Below are positions 10,605 through 22,026 of a DNA stretch of 64,000 bases, one piece after another. Within the stretch, counting starts at the first letter, position 1. Each line of letters opens with the position of its first letter. Position numbers and translations under genes: made by a program. Below the pieces are notes generated by a model. The model was not told the DNA's origin. It saw only the letters and a list, made by a program, of their open reading frames with translations, and made no database searches. Source of the DNA: Bathynomus jamesi (Eukaryota > Arthropoda > Malacostraca > Isopoda > Cirolanidae). Location: NCBI GenBank assembly GCA_023014485.1, contig JAJOZX010001566.1, forward strand, positions 343,501 to 407,500, read 5' to 3'.

Positions 10605-11010
10605 GTTCCCTGAGGTTTATTCATACAGACCGTGCATGGAATTCTTTTGATGAAATTAAATCCACTAGAGACAATCTCTTAAGGAAGAAACACGACTACC
10701 TCGCATATCTCTCCATTTTAATCTAGCGTAAAACGACGTTTAGAAAAACAATACCCTATTTTATATTCATCGAGACGCGCGACTATATCACAGCAGTTTA
10801 AGGAAACATTTACTCTCTTTATATTGTGAAAGATCGCATAAATCTGCGAAAAACAGTTCATGTAATTTGACAATACCTTATTTTATATTCATCGAGACTA
10901 TATTTATTTACTATACGTGTACTGTATATCCGAGCTGATATATGTTAAATAATTAATAAAAGTTATTTCCAGAATTGTCAAAGCAGAAAGTTATATTTAA
11001 TTCCGTAGAT
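10385..11010 (+). repeat. Diverged direct duplication, about 400 bp apart
   Basis: About 10395-10500 (TTAAGGAAAAATTTACTTTA, GTTCATGTAATTTGATAATA, AGAATTAATAAAAGTTATTT) recurs at about 10795-10975 with the same motifs in the same order. The repeats are separated by (TA)n at 10558-10599 and by part of a fold-back element. Non-coding. Confidence 0.6.
10603..10680. repeat. Half fold-back element (ACCGTGCATGGAA family)
   Basis: AATGGTTCCCTGAGG, CAGACCGTGCATGGAA and AAATTAAATCCACTA match one arm of the complete palindrome at 36753-37073 and the half copy at 42835-42975. A (TA)n tract precedes it. Confidence 0.6.
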
Positions 11011-11061
11011 AACATAGACGCATCTTAATATAACACCATACATACCCGAAACTATATGCTT

Positions 11062-11403
11062 CTATCCTGTGACATTAAATGCATCTGTAAAACACGGACA
11101 TCTGCGCACCAATCTACTACCAAGCTTAATGCGAGTCTGAATCTTTTTAATTGCTCTGCGAATTAGCACTCTAATGTAAACACACACAGGCGAGCGTGGT
11201 ATTCCCCATTTCAAACGATACAGTAGTAAAATGATATTTAATTCGAAACTTTTGAAGCAAACACCCCTCAGCTGCATTAGCCCTTTCATAACAGAGTTCC
11301 GTCTTTTAATATCTCGCGAAATCACACTATAGCGCAAAATAGCGATTTTTAGGTACTCCACGAGAGGCATATCTCGCGAATCAATCTTTTCCCGTTTTAT
11401 CAT
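11062..11403 (-). CDS. Unrecognised 113-codon frame inside the Maverick
   Basis: A basic open frame (start 11403) on the minus strand. I recognise no domain. It is rich in Arg, Lys, Ile and Leu and contains RRAIKKIQTRIKLGSRLVRR near its C terminus, which resembles a basic nuclear or DNA-binding tail. Its strand matches the Maverick structural genes. It could be a degraded Maverick gene or a chance frame in AT-rich DNA. Confidence 0.2.
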   Translation of the reverse strand: MIKREKIDSRDMPLVEYLKIAILRYSVISRDIKRRNSVMKGLMQLRGVCFKSFELNIILLLYRLKWGIPRSPVCVYIRVLIRRAIKKIQTRIKLGSRLVRRCPCFTDAFNVTG

Positions 11404-11484
11404 AATTAGCCTGGAATCCTAAATGAAATACTTAACTATTAATATTATTATTATTCAAGCTTTATATCCTTTCCCTAACACGAT

Positions 11485-11524
<40 letters not shown>

Positions 11525-12530
11525 GATGGTTGTCATATTCTCTGACATTTTATTCGAGGAAGCAGTATTTTTAGTCGAGCAAATAAATAAATCTTGCCTT
11601 CATATTAGTATACTAAAAATTGGTAGTAAACATTTCTATGAAAACAATTATTTAGAGTAAAATCAGATTAGTTCAGGGATAATAAGGGAAATATAGGAAA
11701 AAATACTTTTAATCGAGCAAATAAAACATTATCCTCTATAAATGTTATGATTTCATTCTAGCATGGTCACCCAAGTAAAACCATCTTCTACGTATACTTT
11801 AGAAAGTGGAATTTTATTTAATGGGGCTTTTATTTGTTCATCGAAACATTTTAGCAGCAACCCAATTAAACTTCCTCAGCCCAAAAGAAATATAACTGGT
11901 TTATTTACGCATATTTCAGAAAATTGAATTTTATTTATTGACGAGTTTAATTAAATATATGAAATAACTTTGCTCAAAAGATTTTAATCTTTTTTAAGCG
12001 AATGTAGATATTTGAAAGGTGTAGAAATGTTCTAATGGGTTTACATTTCAAGCAGCAATCTTTTTAAACGAATATAAATATTTGAAAGTTATAGAAATGT
12101 TCAAATGGGTTTACATTTTATGTATATACATCTATTACCCTATTAACCCCCAGCGTCCTTTTTCGAGGACACATTTTAACACTACTATTTAGGTTAGAGC
12201 TGAAATTTTTAAATATTAATTTTTCTGTATCAGAAAACTATCTCGCGTTTATTTATAGTCTAGCCGAAGTTGAATATATCAACAAGTATCAGGAAATAAA
12301 AATTAATTTTGGGATAAATTATAAACCTTCTCGCTCTCTATCTCTCTCTCGCTCGCTCTCTATCTCCCTCTCTCTCGCGGGCAGGCAAAAACTTAACGAC
12401 CGCCCATAAACCCCTCTCAGTGACATCCCACTAAAATACGACCAACGAATGAGTGTTTTCTTTTTTGAAAGTGCGGAGAGAGGGGAAGGCTTTTCTTCAT
12501 CATGCCCCATTCTAAGGGCGCTCTCTCCCA
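11404..12530. other. AT-rich Maverick interior, no gene seen
   Basis: Contains (TA)n at about 11490-11520, a repeated motif (TTTGAAAG..TAGAAATGTTC, about 12012-12045 and 12078-12110), and CT-rich tracts at about 12330-12375. No coding signature. Confidence 0.6.
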
Positions 12531-12534
12531 GCTC

Positions 12535-12580
12535 CTATAAAGATGCGTAACAGAGCCATATACGATCCATTTCCAGTTTA
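12535..12580 (+). promoter_or_regulatory. Candidate core promoter for the spliced plus-strand gene
   Basis: CCTATAAAG at about 12535-12543 looks like a TATA box. An initiator-like TTCCAGTTTAGTG follows about 35 bp downstream, at 12570-12582. The pair faces the exons at 12811-13971. The assignment rests on motif spacing only. Confidence 0.35.
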
Positions 12581-12810
12581 GTGAAGCTTTCAAGTGGTGC
12601 AATACAAAATTATAAGCAAAGAAAATGTCGTCGGACGAATTCCCGAATATTGTTATGGAAGTTATTTTACGCGAATAACCTTATTCGCTCTCAGTGAAGT
12701 ATATGGAATCTATTTCTACTGTTGCTATTTATGTAAAAGTGTGTTTTTTTGTGAGTGCACAATTTTAATATATTATTTTTATCTGAAAGGTCGGACTCTT
12801 CCATACACGG

Positions 12811-13971
<1,161 letters not shown>

Positions 13972-14151
13972 GTACGTGTGTGTGTGTGTGTGTGTGTGGT
14001 TCGGGGGTAAGAATAAACCAAATATTTTCAACATTTTATTAACTAATAATACCAAGGGAACCATTTTAAAAATAATTGTAAAATTAACACATAATTCTTG
14101 TAACAACACATTTTTATGTAATATCTGCTTATTGCATCGGTACGTAGTGTG

Positions 14152-14196
<45 letters not shown>

Positions 14197-14210
14197 ACAC
14201 ATGCTCTCAT

Positions 14211-14580
14211 TTATACAATACGCGCGCCCGTTTTATTTACAAAGGGGAATCTGCGGACCACCTCACTAAACACGAGGTTATCATTACCCTCATAATCACA
14301 CAAATCTAGCTTTTTTAAGAAATCTGAATAGCTATTCGCGCGAGCGAAAAATGAAATAAAGCCGAGGCAATGGTGCCCACACTTATTTGAGAGAAGCCCC
14401 TGATATCGTTGTGGATTCCATACAACCCTTTGTACACGTAACGCGTTTATAAAATCCATAATTACGGGATCCAGCCACAATTGCAGTGCTAAAGATTCAT
14501 AACAATAGACATTTTCTATTTCTAACAAATATCACAAACCAGTCGGTACCCGGGCTACCAATGAAGTCTGTGTTTACTAA
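14211..14580 (-). pseudogene. Maverick adenain-like cysteine protease, C-terminal part
   Basis: In Mavericks this protease is thought to mature virion proteins. The frame at 14528-14211 has SNKCGHHCLGFISFFARANS, the Cys-containing block of adenovirus-type proteases with the Gln replaced by Asn. Upstream, in another frame (about 14575-14530), is SPGTDWFVIFV, which corresponds in position to the strand holding the catalytic His, but the residue before Trp is Asp. A frameshift near 14525 separates the two parts. Length is short of a full protease of about 200 residues. It is the last gene of the minus-strand block, downstream of the F54H12.2-like gene. I consider the family call sound and activity excluded. 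Confidence 0.7.
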
Positions 14581-14707
14581 AAATGTGGCATTTTTTTCAT
14601 AATCGGTTGTTTCAATTTTTCATTTTTTGTATAAGTCCCGATGAATATATTTCGTGTGAAACAATCCTGCTTCATAACTGCGCGTATCGTCATTTCATCC
14701 ATTATTT

Positions 14708-15895
14708 TTAAAAATCGATAGTTACACTTCTGAAGCGGTCAATGTCGATGACGCTCTGGCTTTCCAAGTAAAACAGTACACTTATAGGGTTGGCTAATGC
14801 TCCACCAAATTCAAATCTTACACCGAGACTGCCGTGCGTCTGGAGATTCAGGTGTTTCCTCACGCTCCCACACTCAGTCGATAGATCAAATGCGTACAAT
14901 GTGTTTCCATTTATAAACTCATCTATAGTGACACCCGAGCCAAAAACATCACACCGTTAATATAGCGGGACAGCTTATCGTATGCACGTGAACATAAAGA
15001 AAACTCTGGTCCTGTAGAGTATCACACTTCCAAAGCACCATCAACAGATGATAAGAACACGCTGTGGTAGAATACCCAAGGCTACATTTTCTATCTGTTT
15101 GGTGGTTATACCCGCCGTGACGGTATGCGTTTTTAAAATCACTCGTCTCATCGGGTATTTAGCTGTATCTCTCAACAAGCGCTTTTCAATTTCTATCTGC
15201 TTCATAGCAGATAGCTTCACGCGACGAACTCTAAAATACGTATCTAAAATGTGTACAACAACAGGTTTGGCGGAGTGGTGGCTACCCTCATCCAGACTTA
15301 AACATATCTCGGGGGCTGTACGTGTAATTTTAATCCTCATTTCAACATCGTTCAAAAGCAGCTTATCTTGCGAAAAAATCCGAATGAAGTTTCGGGAAGC
15401 AAGTGTATATTTTCTTTTTAGAATTTTTAAATTTATTTTTCACGCTGCCCATTAATTGGGGGTATAATACCCTTGAGCCGCCAAATGTGTCTCTTTTGCA
15501 TCTCTCGTAAAGTTTAAAATAGTTTCTAAATAGGCTCTATAATGGTGATGGCTAGCTCCAGGTGAAACGTTAGTTTGATTTAGGTACACATCACACTGAC
15601 TTATCGGTGTGTGTAGGAAGTTGTTTTCAGGGTATACTGCGTAACCCTCTTCGAAATCTGTACCATCCGAATGTGCACTTCTTAGTTTAGTGTAAATAAA
15701 TACGTTGGAAGAGTCGAAAAAATGACTACGTGACGAAGAAATGAACTCTATAGGAGCCGTCGTTGATCCAATACCGTTGAGAGGGTGAATTGTGACGAAT
15801 TCGGTCTCCACAATACTTGTTTGCGTCGGAAGCACATCAAGGAGATTTAACTCGGATTTGCATTCCGAACTGTGAGGGTAAATAAAATGAGTCAT
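14708..15895 (-). pseudogene. F54H12.2-like Maverick capsid-type protein, broken
   Basis: Three collinear pieces of one gene: 15895-15452 (from Met, with SSECKSELNLLDVLPTQTSI and VYLNQTNVSPG), 15355-15041 and 14899-14708 (GSLGVRFEFGGALANP, then FYLESQSVIDIDRFRSV). The start and end blocks are characteristic of the F54H12.2-like proteins of Maverick/Polinton elements, long annotated as uncharacterised and taken to be virion structural proteins. The total of about 395 codons is near family size. Frame changes occur at about 15450-15400 and 15040-14900. It lies between the small basic gene (end 16031) and the protease. Which capsid role it has is not decided here. Confidence 0.8.
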
Positions 15896-16030
15896 TGTAC
15901 CTGTTAATGCACCCCTTCACTTCAGTTGTACAAACAGCTATGAGAGGCCTCTGTAACAGATTTACCTTTTATTAGTTTTTAAAAAACAAGTCCACGACCG
16001 GCTTCATACGCTTAGAACATTTCTTCTTTT

Positions 16031-16417
16031 TTAAGTCCTTCTCCGCTTTACATCACGAATTGTCTGCTTAGCCTTCCTTATTTTTCCTCGTCGTACAGGG
16101 CGCTTTCTTCTTATTATAGCAACCTTTCGTTTTTTTCTTTCTTGTAAAACCTTCGCCGCGCATTTTTCTCTTCGCATCTTCGACGATTTCATCTCGTGTA
16201 CGTCGTAGTGTTTTCTGAAACCTTCTTTTGGTTTGGTGCCTGACATTATATCTTCAAATGTGTAAAGTCCTGATTGTATGGCCTTCTTTCCAAGCTATTT
16301 GGCTCCACTTTTCAGTAAGGGCACAGCTGTGCGTAGTATAGCCGAAAAAATTTAACCGATCCCTCTTCCACGTTGATACCTCACCCCTCGGTAGATAGTA
16401 AATGGCCTCTGTGTCAT
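16031..16417 (-). pseudogene. Small basic Maverick core-like protein with two in-frame stops
   Basis: The frame from ATG at 16417 covers 128 codons with stops at codons 22 (16354-16352) and 41 (16297-16295). It has an N-terminal RGVRYQRGRGIG, a mildly hydrophobic middle (AVPLLKSGAK) and a very basic C-terminal half (KRKVAIIRRKRPVRRGKIRK). This design recalls adenovirus-type cement/core proteins found beside Maverick capsid genes. The ATG overlaps the stop of the upstream gene as ATGA. The intact 71-codon frame from 16246 is only the tail. Nucleic-acid binding is inferred from charge. Confidence 0.6.
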
Positions 16418-17257
16418 TCTGTCGCAACACTCCGGAAGTGGAGCTTCACGGATAAGCTCCTGTAGCCGAATGGAAACTTTTTCCCCTCAATTGTTCTTAT
16501 ATATATTGAGATACTGGTTAGTAGGTTAAGTGCAACTTTGACATAATGAGACTTATCATATGTGATACTTAAACCCTTATATCTATGATCGGGGATGTGC
16601 ACAATGCGTAACAAACGCGCCTGAGTATCCCAAGAAATTGGTGGTCCACGATATCACTGTAAACATAACACATGCTCGGGGGAGGGGGTCCAGCCTCTAA
16701 TTTCGGTAAATTTAGTTGGTACAATAAGCTGAGCAAGTCATGCTGTGACTCGTGAAAAGTGTCTCTTTGGAAGGCCCCGCCGTATTTGTCCTCAGGTATA
16801 ATTTGGAACAGTTCATTGTCCTTAATATTTCTACTAGCCGTTGATTTTAGCATCAACGTAGCATCAACTCAAAAAATAAATCGGGGGTGAGGTATGACCT
16901 TTCGAGAGTCTTATTTAAAGCCCTCACAACGACCGAGGCTGTCATAATGACCAGGTCCTAATGTTACTTTTGTACTGTAGTTGTCTCGCCGAACCAGACT
17001 GAACGTATAGTACCATCTAAAGTTATGCCTAATTTTTCACACTCGTCGAATCTTCTAAGAACCAGAAAAATGGCCTGTTTCTTCTCAATACTTAAAAACT
17101 TGGTGGTCAATTGAAATTCGCACAGATCGACCTCGTATGATCCACCCCAATTCGATAGGTCCATGCAATTCTATTATAAAGCTGGAGAGAGTGTTGTCAG
17201 GATGAACGTCCAATGAGACAGAAGAGGGCAGTGTGACGTAGAAGTGGTTAGGCGTCA
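16414..17257 (-). pseudogene. Penton/minor-capsid-like Maverick structural protein, frameshifted
   Basis: Start at 17257 gives MTPNHFYVTLPSSVSLDVHP, a typical opening for a conserved Maverick structural protein. Later blocks are WGGSYEVDLCEFQL (17150), GPGHYDSL (about 16950), CYVYSDIVDHQFLG (about 16660) and LRIVHIPDHRYKGLSI with a C-terminal KLHFRS. They lie in four overlapping frames, so at least three frameshifts exist (near 17160, 16900 and 16610). Total is about 281 codons. It follows the integrase by some 13 bp and overlaps the next gene by 4 nt. I assign the virion role from family context; the exact capsid role is uncertain. Confidence 0.65.
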
Positions 17258-17269
17258 TTTTGCATACTA

Positions 17270-18341
17270 CTAAAGTTTCATTATTGCTTGAGCTTTTTAT
17301 ATAGGAGTTGAAGCTTTCAGGGTACCCTAGCCACTTCACCAGATACATCTTTCTCTTCCCTATAACTTTACTTCCTAAAATGTTCTCAATTTTAAACTTT
17401 TTTTACCAAAATTAAATACCACGTTCTGCATCTTCTCGCCATAAAGGCCGCCCCCAACTTCTTCGCCATTCAAATCTTCGATGTGATACATCATCACATC
17501 ATTTTTAGCCTTTATAGATCTAACTTTAAAATCTCCTGAGTCCACCCTTGCTCAAACCCTCTCGCGAACTTATTCCCCGCTCGTGACAGTCTTGCATAAT
17601 CATTGATTTTGAAATGACCAGAGCGTGGTGGTGCTCTACAGTTATCTTTTCTAACATCAGGCTCTATATGGGGGTCTCTCTTTAAAATCTTATTGGGAGG
17701 TGTTCCAATCATATGATGCCGTGACCGATTGTAGGATGAAGCCAGAGGCTCCAGAATGTCTATATATCTGTATGTGTTTTTATGTGTGAAATAACAGTGC
17801 ATACGTTCCTTTATGGTACGCTGAACTCTTTCGGCTAAAGATGCCTTATGTACAGAATTGGACGTGTAATAACTGATGTTAAACGCCGTCAGCATGTTCT
17901 GGAAACCCCTGCTTATAAACTCTTTCCCCAAATCTGTACAAAAATAGCCAGGAATCCTGTCTTCTTTTAACAGCAGTGCTTTGGTGGATTTAGCCACTGA
18001 TTCAGGCGATTTATTCTTCAGTGGGACTAGCCACAAGTATCTAGAGAACACGTCTATTATAAACAAAATATATCTATACCCGTTATTATACATTGAATAT
18101 CTCTGCATGTCTGTTAAATCCGACTGCCAAATAGATTCAACCGAGACTGCTAAAGTCTTAGCAGTTTTAAACCTTCTTCTCATTGGTTTATGTAGTGTAT
18201 AGGTATCCTGGTTCACGCAAAAATCTCAACATCTTTTTTCTCTACTCCCTCATTATATATGCCCCTGTACAATCTATTAACACCACCGTAGGATGCTGGA
18301 TTACAAATGTCATAATAACTTTTTCTTAATATGTTAGCCAT
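17270..18341 (-). pseudogene. Maverick integrase (rve) with C-terminal chromodomain
   Basis: Retroviral-type DDE integrase thought to insert the element's linear DNA. From ATG at 18341 (MANILRKSYYDI) the N-terminal zinc-less region runs to a frameshift near 18230. The core, 18216-17512, has WQSDLTDM (first Asp), YFCTDLGKEF (second Asp) and KASLAERVQRTIKERM (Glu), with about 33 residues between second Asp and Glu by my count, slightly short of DD35E. A chromodomain-like end (MYLVKWLGYPESFNSYI) follows after another frame change in an A-run at about 17400. In the present frame this end reads through into the start of the structural gene because of a further indel near 17290. The start overlaps the upstream gene by 16 nt. 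Confidence 0.9.
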
Positions 18342-19054
18342 TTACGTACTTTAGAAGCGCGAGGGTAGGGTTGTTCGTTGGCAGGTGGCCTCTTCCTCTT
18401 CAGAGATGCTATCGACGGAGGTGAAGGTGTGTTCAACTGTGGTACTTGCGCTGCTTCCCCAAGTCTTTTAACCTGTTATGGTTACCCATCAACGTTTTAG
18501 CAATGTTTATTTGCTGTCCCCATCCTGTTGGTGAAGGTCTATCCCACTTTCTCACCAAATCATGCACGATATCAATCATGTTCGAGCCCTGTACCTTTGA
18601 CCCTCCAACAACAACCTCACCTGTATCGGACCATTGTATAATGGGGTTCTCACTCAATAGATTGTAAAGACTTAACCCTTTATTCCTCAATGTATGAGGT
18701 AGACTACTTTTTAATAATACTTGACGTGTTGCGCTCCGTTGTTCTTTGACTGCTCATCTCTAGCCTCGGCCCCAGGTCCTTTGCGTCACACTCGACATCA
18801 TCAGTGCTATGTCTGATAATCAAGGGGACCTCGGTCGGTTTCTTATAATCTTCGAGCTCTTGAAGAAATTTATGTAGAGCTTCTTGATATAAAATTCTTT
18901 TCTCGTCAGGGGGCTTCTCGCTGTTTAATAGATTCACCAATTCATTCTCCATTCTTTTAAGCCTATTTTTACCCGGATCTATTGCTGATTCCTAGTTCTT
19001 TGTATTTTGCAACGAAGCATACACCTCGTGTGGAAGCACGACCATTTTCTTCAT
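18326..19054 (-). pseudogene. Conserved Maverick accessory protein, unknown function
   Basis: About 240 codons from ATG at 19054 (MKKMVVLPHEVYASL). An in-frame TAG lies about 20 codons in; after it come NRLKRMENELVNLLNSEKPP (charged, likely helical), a second block at 18690-18433 with SKVQGSNMIDIVHDLVRKWD and PTGWGQQINIAKTLMGN, and a basic Pro-rich tail, SIASLKRKRPPANEQPYPRA, ending in KWLTY at 18326. Proteins with this central block and Lys/Pro-rich tail sit beside Maverick integrases; their role is not known. Frame changes lie at about 18700 and 18450. The stop overlaps the integrase start. Confidence 0.6.
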
Positions 19055-19385
19055 TATATTTTACTAGATAACTAGACAATAAAGGTGCCAAAACTGAAAA
19101 CAAGATGGGGAGGAACGAACCACCTCTTTGCATAATAATTCACTTCTTCTTTCCCACACTGTGCTTTTTATGAGCGAGTGTACGTATTATGCTTTTGTAA
19201 CGACGTCAGCGCGACTTCTGAGTTGCCTTCATTGGTGCATTGCATTTTATAACGTTAGGGTAGATTTCACAGACACATTTTAAAAAGTCTGGGTCAATAT
19301 TTTTAACAAACAGACGTTGGAGAGTGCGTGGCAATAGTTGGTAGATCTTTATTAATTCACGATATTTCATTAACCTCTTTGTCAT
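19055..19385 (-). pseudogene. Small Maverick protein with hydrophobic C-terminal segment
   Basis: From ATG at 19385 one frame runs to about 19055 with two in-frame TGA codons. The N-terminal half (MTKRLMKYRELIKIYQLLP) is basic and helical. After KKHSVGKKK, the second half has QRGGSFLPILFSVLAPLLSS, a Gly-rich then hydrophobic stretch of about 20 residues that could cross or disrupt a membrane. The ATG overlaps the ATPase stop as ATGA. Similar small proteins sit next to the ATPase in other Mavericks. The function is unknown. Confidence 0.5.
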
Positions 19386-20030
19386 TCTGGGATGTACACT
19401 GTTTCAGCCTCGTTTGGGAATATATTCGTTCTTAGAAGCACCCTAAACGTGTTTCGCGGGTGAAGGTCACAAACCAAATAGCCGTAACGTTGACTTGTAA
19501 TTTCTTCATAAACTTCCAAAAGCTCCTTACGCTGATTCGGGAACATTTGACTGGCTAATACCTCAATTTGTGACACATCTCTACGTTGTGCGAATAAGAT
19601 TAGATATTGCGTATTTAGCGATACATCACGCATGTATCTATTCTTGAAAAACAGGTTTTGATTGACGAAGAACACGCTTATGTTAAGATGGTGGGAGAAT
19701 ACTGTAAATGTCTCTGCAAACGTTTTGTCCATTTTTAACACGAAATCGTCAATTACAATAACCGTGTGTTCATCACCCTTTATAGAACTAACATCATAAA
19801 CGCCTTTGTGGAACAAAATATCATCTTGGTACTCGTTCACTACGGCTTGGTATGTCGAATAACACCATATGACTTTGTGCACAAAATTTGAGAACAGATC
19901 GCCCTTATCTTTAATGATTTTAAGCATAAACACGGTTTGCCACAGTCTGTAGGTCCGGAAATAACGCATGTAGGACTTGTGAACCTGAGTTTTTCTACAG
20001 AATCGATCTCTAACACGACACACTCCTAAG
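19382..20030 (-). pseudogene. Maverick genome-packaging ATPase (FtsK/HerA type), frameshifted
   Basis: Expected to drive DNA into the capsid. The Walker A region lies at about 19975-19945 as VISGPTDCGK followed by Pro where Ser/Thr is normal. A frameshift near 19935 joins it to the long frame. Walker B is HTVIVIDDFVLKM (about 19770-19735). FVNQNLFFKNRYMRDVSLNT and YLILFAQRRD (about 19670-19600) match the sensor and arginine-rich blocks of Maverick ATPases. The C terminus ends at 19382. The first gene of the minus-strand block, it has lost its initiation codon; the nearest in-frame stop is at about 20035. The block's promoter should lie in 20035-20100. Confidence 0.85.
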
Positions 20031-20099
20031 TGGAGTCTTTACAAAATATAACAAAATTTTAAGTGTTGCTCCTTATATTCTACAATCTTGTTCTTCTTC

Positions 20100-20916
20100 A
20101 CCAGAACCGTGAATGATGAGGTACAGCACCAGCAACATGTCCCCACCATAGATATTGCAGATGATGGCGACGATAGTGTAGTTGAGGTTACAGACTCCAC
20201 CCCGCCAGCGAGCCATCAGCAGTGACAAACGCAGCGCCCCCCCCCGCGTCAATTCGAGAAGAAAGCGGGTGCATGACGGTGAAACATCTTCCACGTCAAA
20301 GCGAGTAAAGTCGTTGAACGTTGGAACCGCAGTAATAGAACCGCAACCCTCCACGTCTTACGACACGACTCCCTCAGTAGCACCATCTACAAATAAAACT
20401 GTACCCACTTACCCCATTCAATACCGGCCGTGCCCTCCACCTCAGCAGCAACACAGCAGCCTGTAGGCAGTGGTATAATATTCGAGCTGTTACGCAACGT
20501 CACCACCACCCCATCCCTGACTAGAAACCGGTACTTAGTCAGGGTCAACCCCCGAGTCATGTATAGTAATGGCTTTGAACACGGACTGCGGTGCATGGTT
20601 GAACGTATTGTGGAGTTTACCCTTCAGAGCAGTGAGGGCCGTGAATTCAGGACGCGTCTAGCGCTCGGGTTTGGGTCAGCTGATACCGATAGAGAGATTT
20701 TTGGGTAGTAATACCTACAGGCGTCTGGCCGCCGTAAATGTAGAGTATATTTTGGGGCGTATAATGCAGGCCGTTCAAAGCGGCACGGAGTTTAATTTGG
20801 AGAATTTTACGATTGATATAGACCATGTCTACCGACCTGTAGGTCATAACGCAACGCCTTATACCCTTAACTTTAACAGTTATCAGATATACAAAAGACA
20901 CTGCTTTCGAGCGTAG
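20100..20916 (+). pseudogene. Divergent Maverick plus-strand gene, possibly polymerase N terminus
   Basis: Faces away from the ATPase with a gap of some 70 bp. The pieces are VVEVTDSTPPASHQQ (20170-20220), a Pro/Ser-rich basic linker (SSTSKRVKSLN), then GSGIIFELLRNVTTTPSLTR and FTIDIDHVYRPVGH (20805-20850). The last block resembles the region before the exonuclease of Maverick protein-primed DNA polymerases. Frame changes near 20250, 20450 and 20690 break it. The frame ends at 20916 and no exonuclease or YGDTD-type motif follows, so if this is polB only the N terminus survives. Confidence 0.4.
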
Positions 20917-21475
20917 TTGTAGTTTTATAGCATTCGTCTTGGCTCATATGTTTTTCTGTGATAAATACAACTGCCCAAAAAACTTGGATGCCTATGGTAG
21001 TAGAGAGTGCACGTAAACTGGCTGCAGACTGAAGACTTGAATTTGCCTGTAATATGGAACCTGAAGAGCTGCGAAGGGCAGGGCAGGTAATGAGTGTATG
21101 TATAGTTGTGTTTGGATTGGATGATAACCGTAGGACTGTGCATAGGCTATTTTAGCATGTATTAATACACAAAATGTGCATTATTAAATTTTTTTTGTGT
21201 ATCTTTAAAAATTATTTTGTGTATTATTAAATTTGTGCATTATTAAATTTAACCCTATTTGGACATGACATTTCTGTAACGTTTAAAATAATGCATTAAA
21301 ATATATTATACGAAAACTTTTTCAACTGTGCGCTCAACTCATCAGATTCGTTACATTTCAAAAACGATATTTATGTAGTGATACCTCAATCAACCTATTT
21401 TCTATTTTAGAAAGTCTTATCCTCCGCGTGTCAGGGCCACAAGGCCTATTTTTTCAAAAGCCTACTGAATAGTTT
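20917..21475. other. Maverick interior without recognisable gene
   Basis: Contains TGTGCATTATTAAATTT repeated at about 21175-21255. No coding signature. The hAT target site CTACCCAG ends this stretch. Confidence 0.6.
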
Positions 21476-21483
21476 CTACCCAG

Positions 21484-21872
21484 TAGAGTTGCCAGACGTC
21501 CCGCATTTGATCCAAAAATCCCGCGTCCCGCTTTGTATTCAAAATGTCCCACAAAAAATATTTTTTAAGCAAAGTTTTTAGGGATGAATTGATTAAGAAT
21601 TTTCTAGAATTATGTAGGATCCTGTAGAATTCTGTAGAGTAATGTTGAATGTTCTAGAACATCCTAAAAATTACATAACGCTTATAAAATGTTGTGTTAG
21701 CAGTTTTTCTGCTGTATTATATTGTAAGCTTTGAATTAGTGTGAATCTGCGTTTGCTTAACCATACAACTTGAGATTGTGTAATTCAAATAAAATCTGTA
21801 TGTCTACTTTTTATAAGAAATCATTCAGGTGTAAATTGCTGCATTTGCGTGAAAGTTTTTGCGTGAAAGAGG

Positions 21873-21928
<56 letters not shown>

Positions 21929-21991
21929 ATTTTATTTATAAGATTTAGAATATTTTTTGAACTAATAATTATTTGCAATAATTTTTTTTAC

Positions 21992-22026
<35 letters not shown>

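Noticed and set aside
15048..15455. Plus-strand 135-codon frame
   Set aside because: Antisense of the F54H12.2-like gene pieces; the minus strand has the recognisable protein.
20182..20354. Minus-strand 93-codon frame over 20073-20354
   Set aside because: Overlaps the plus-strand gene whose later blocks look conserved; the minus frame has no recognised motif.
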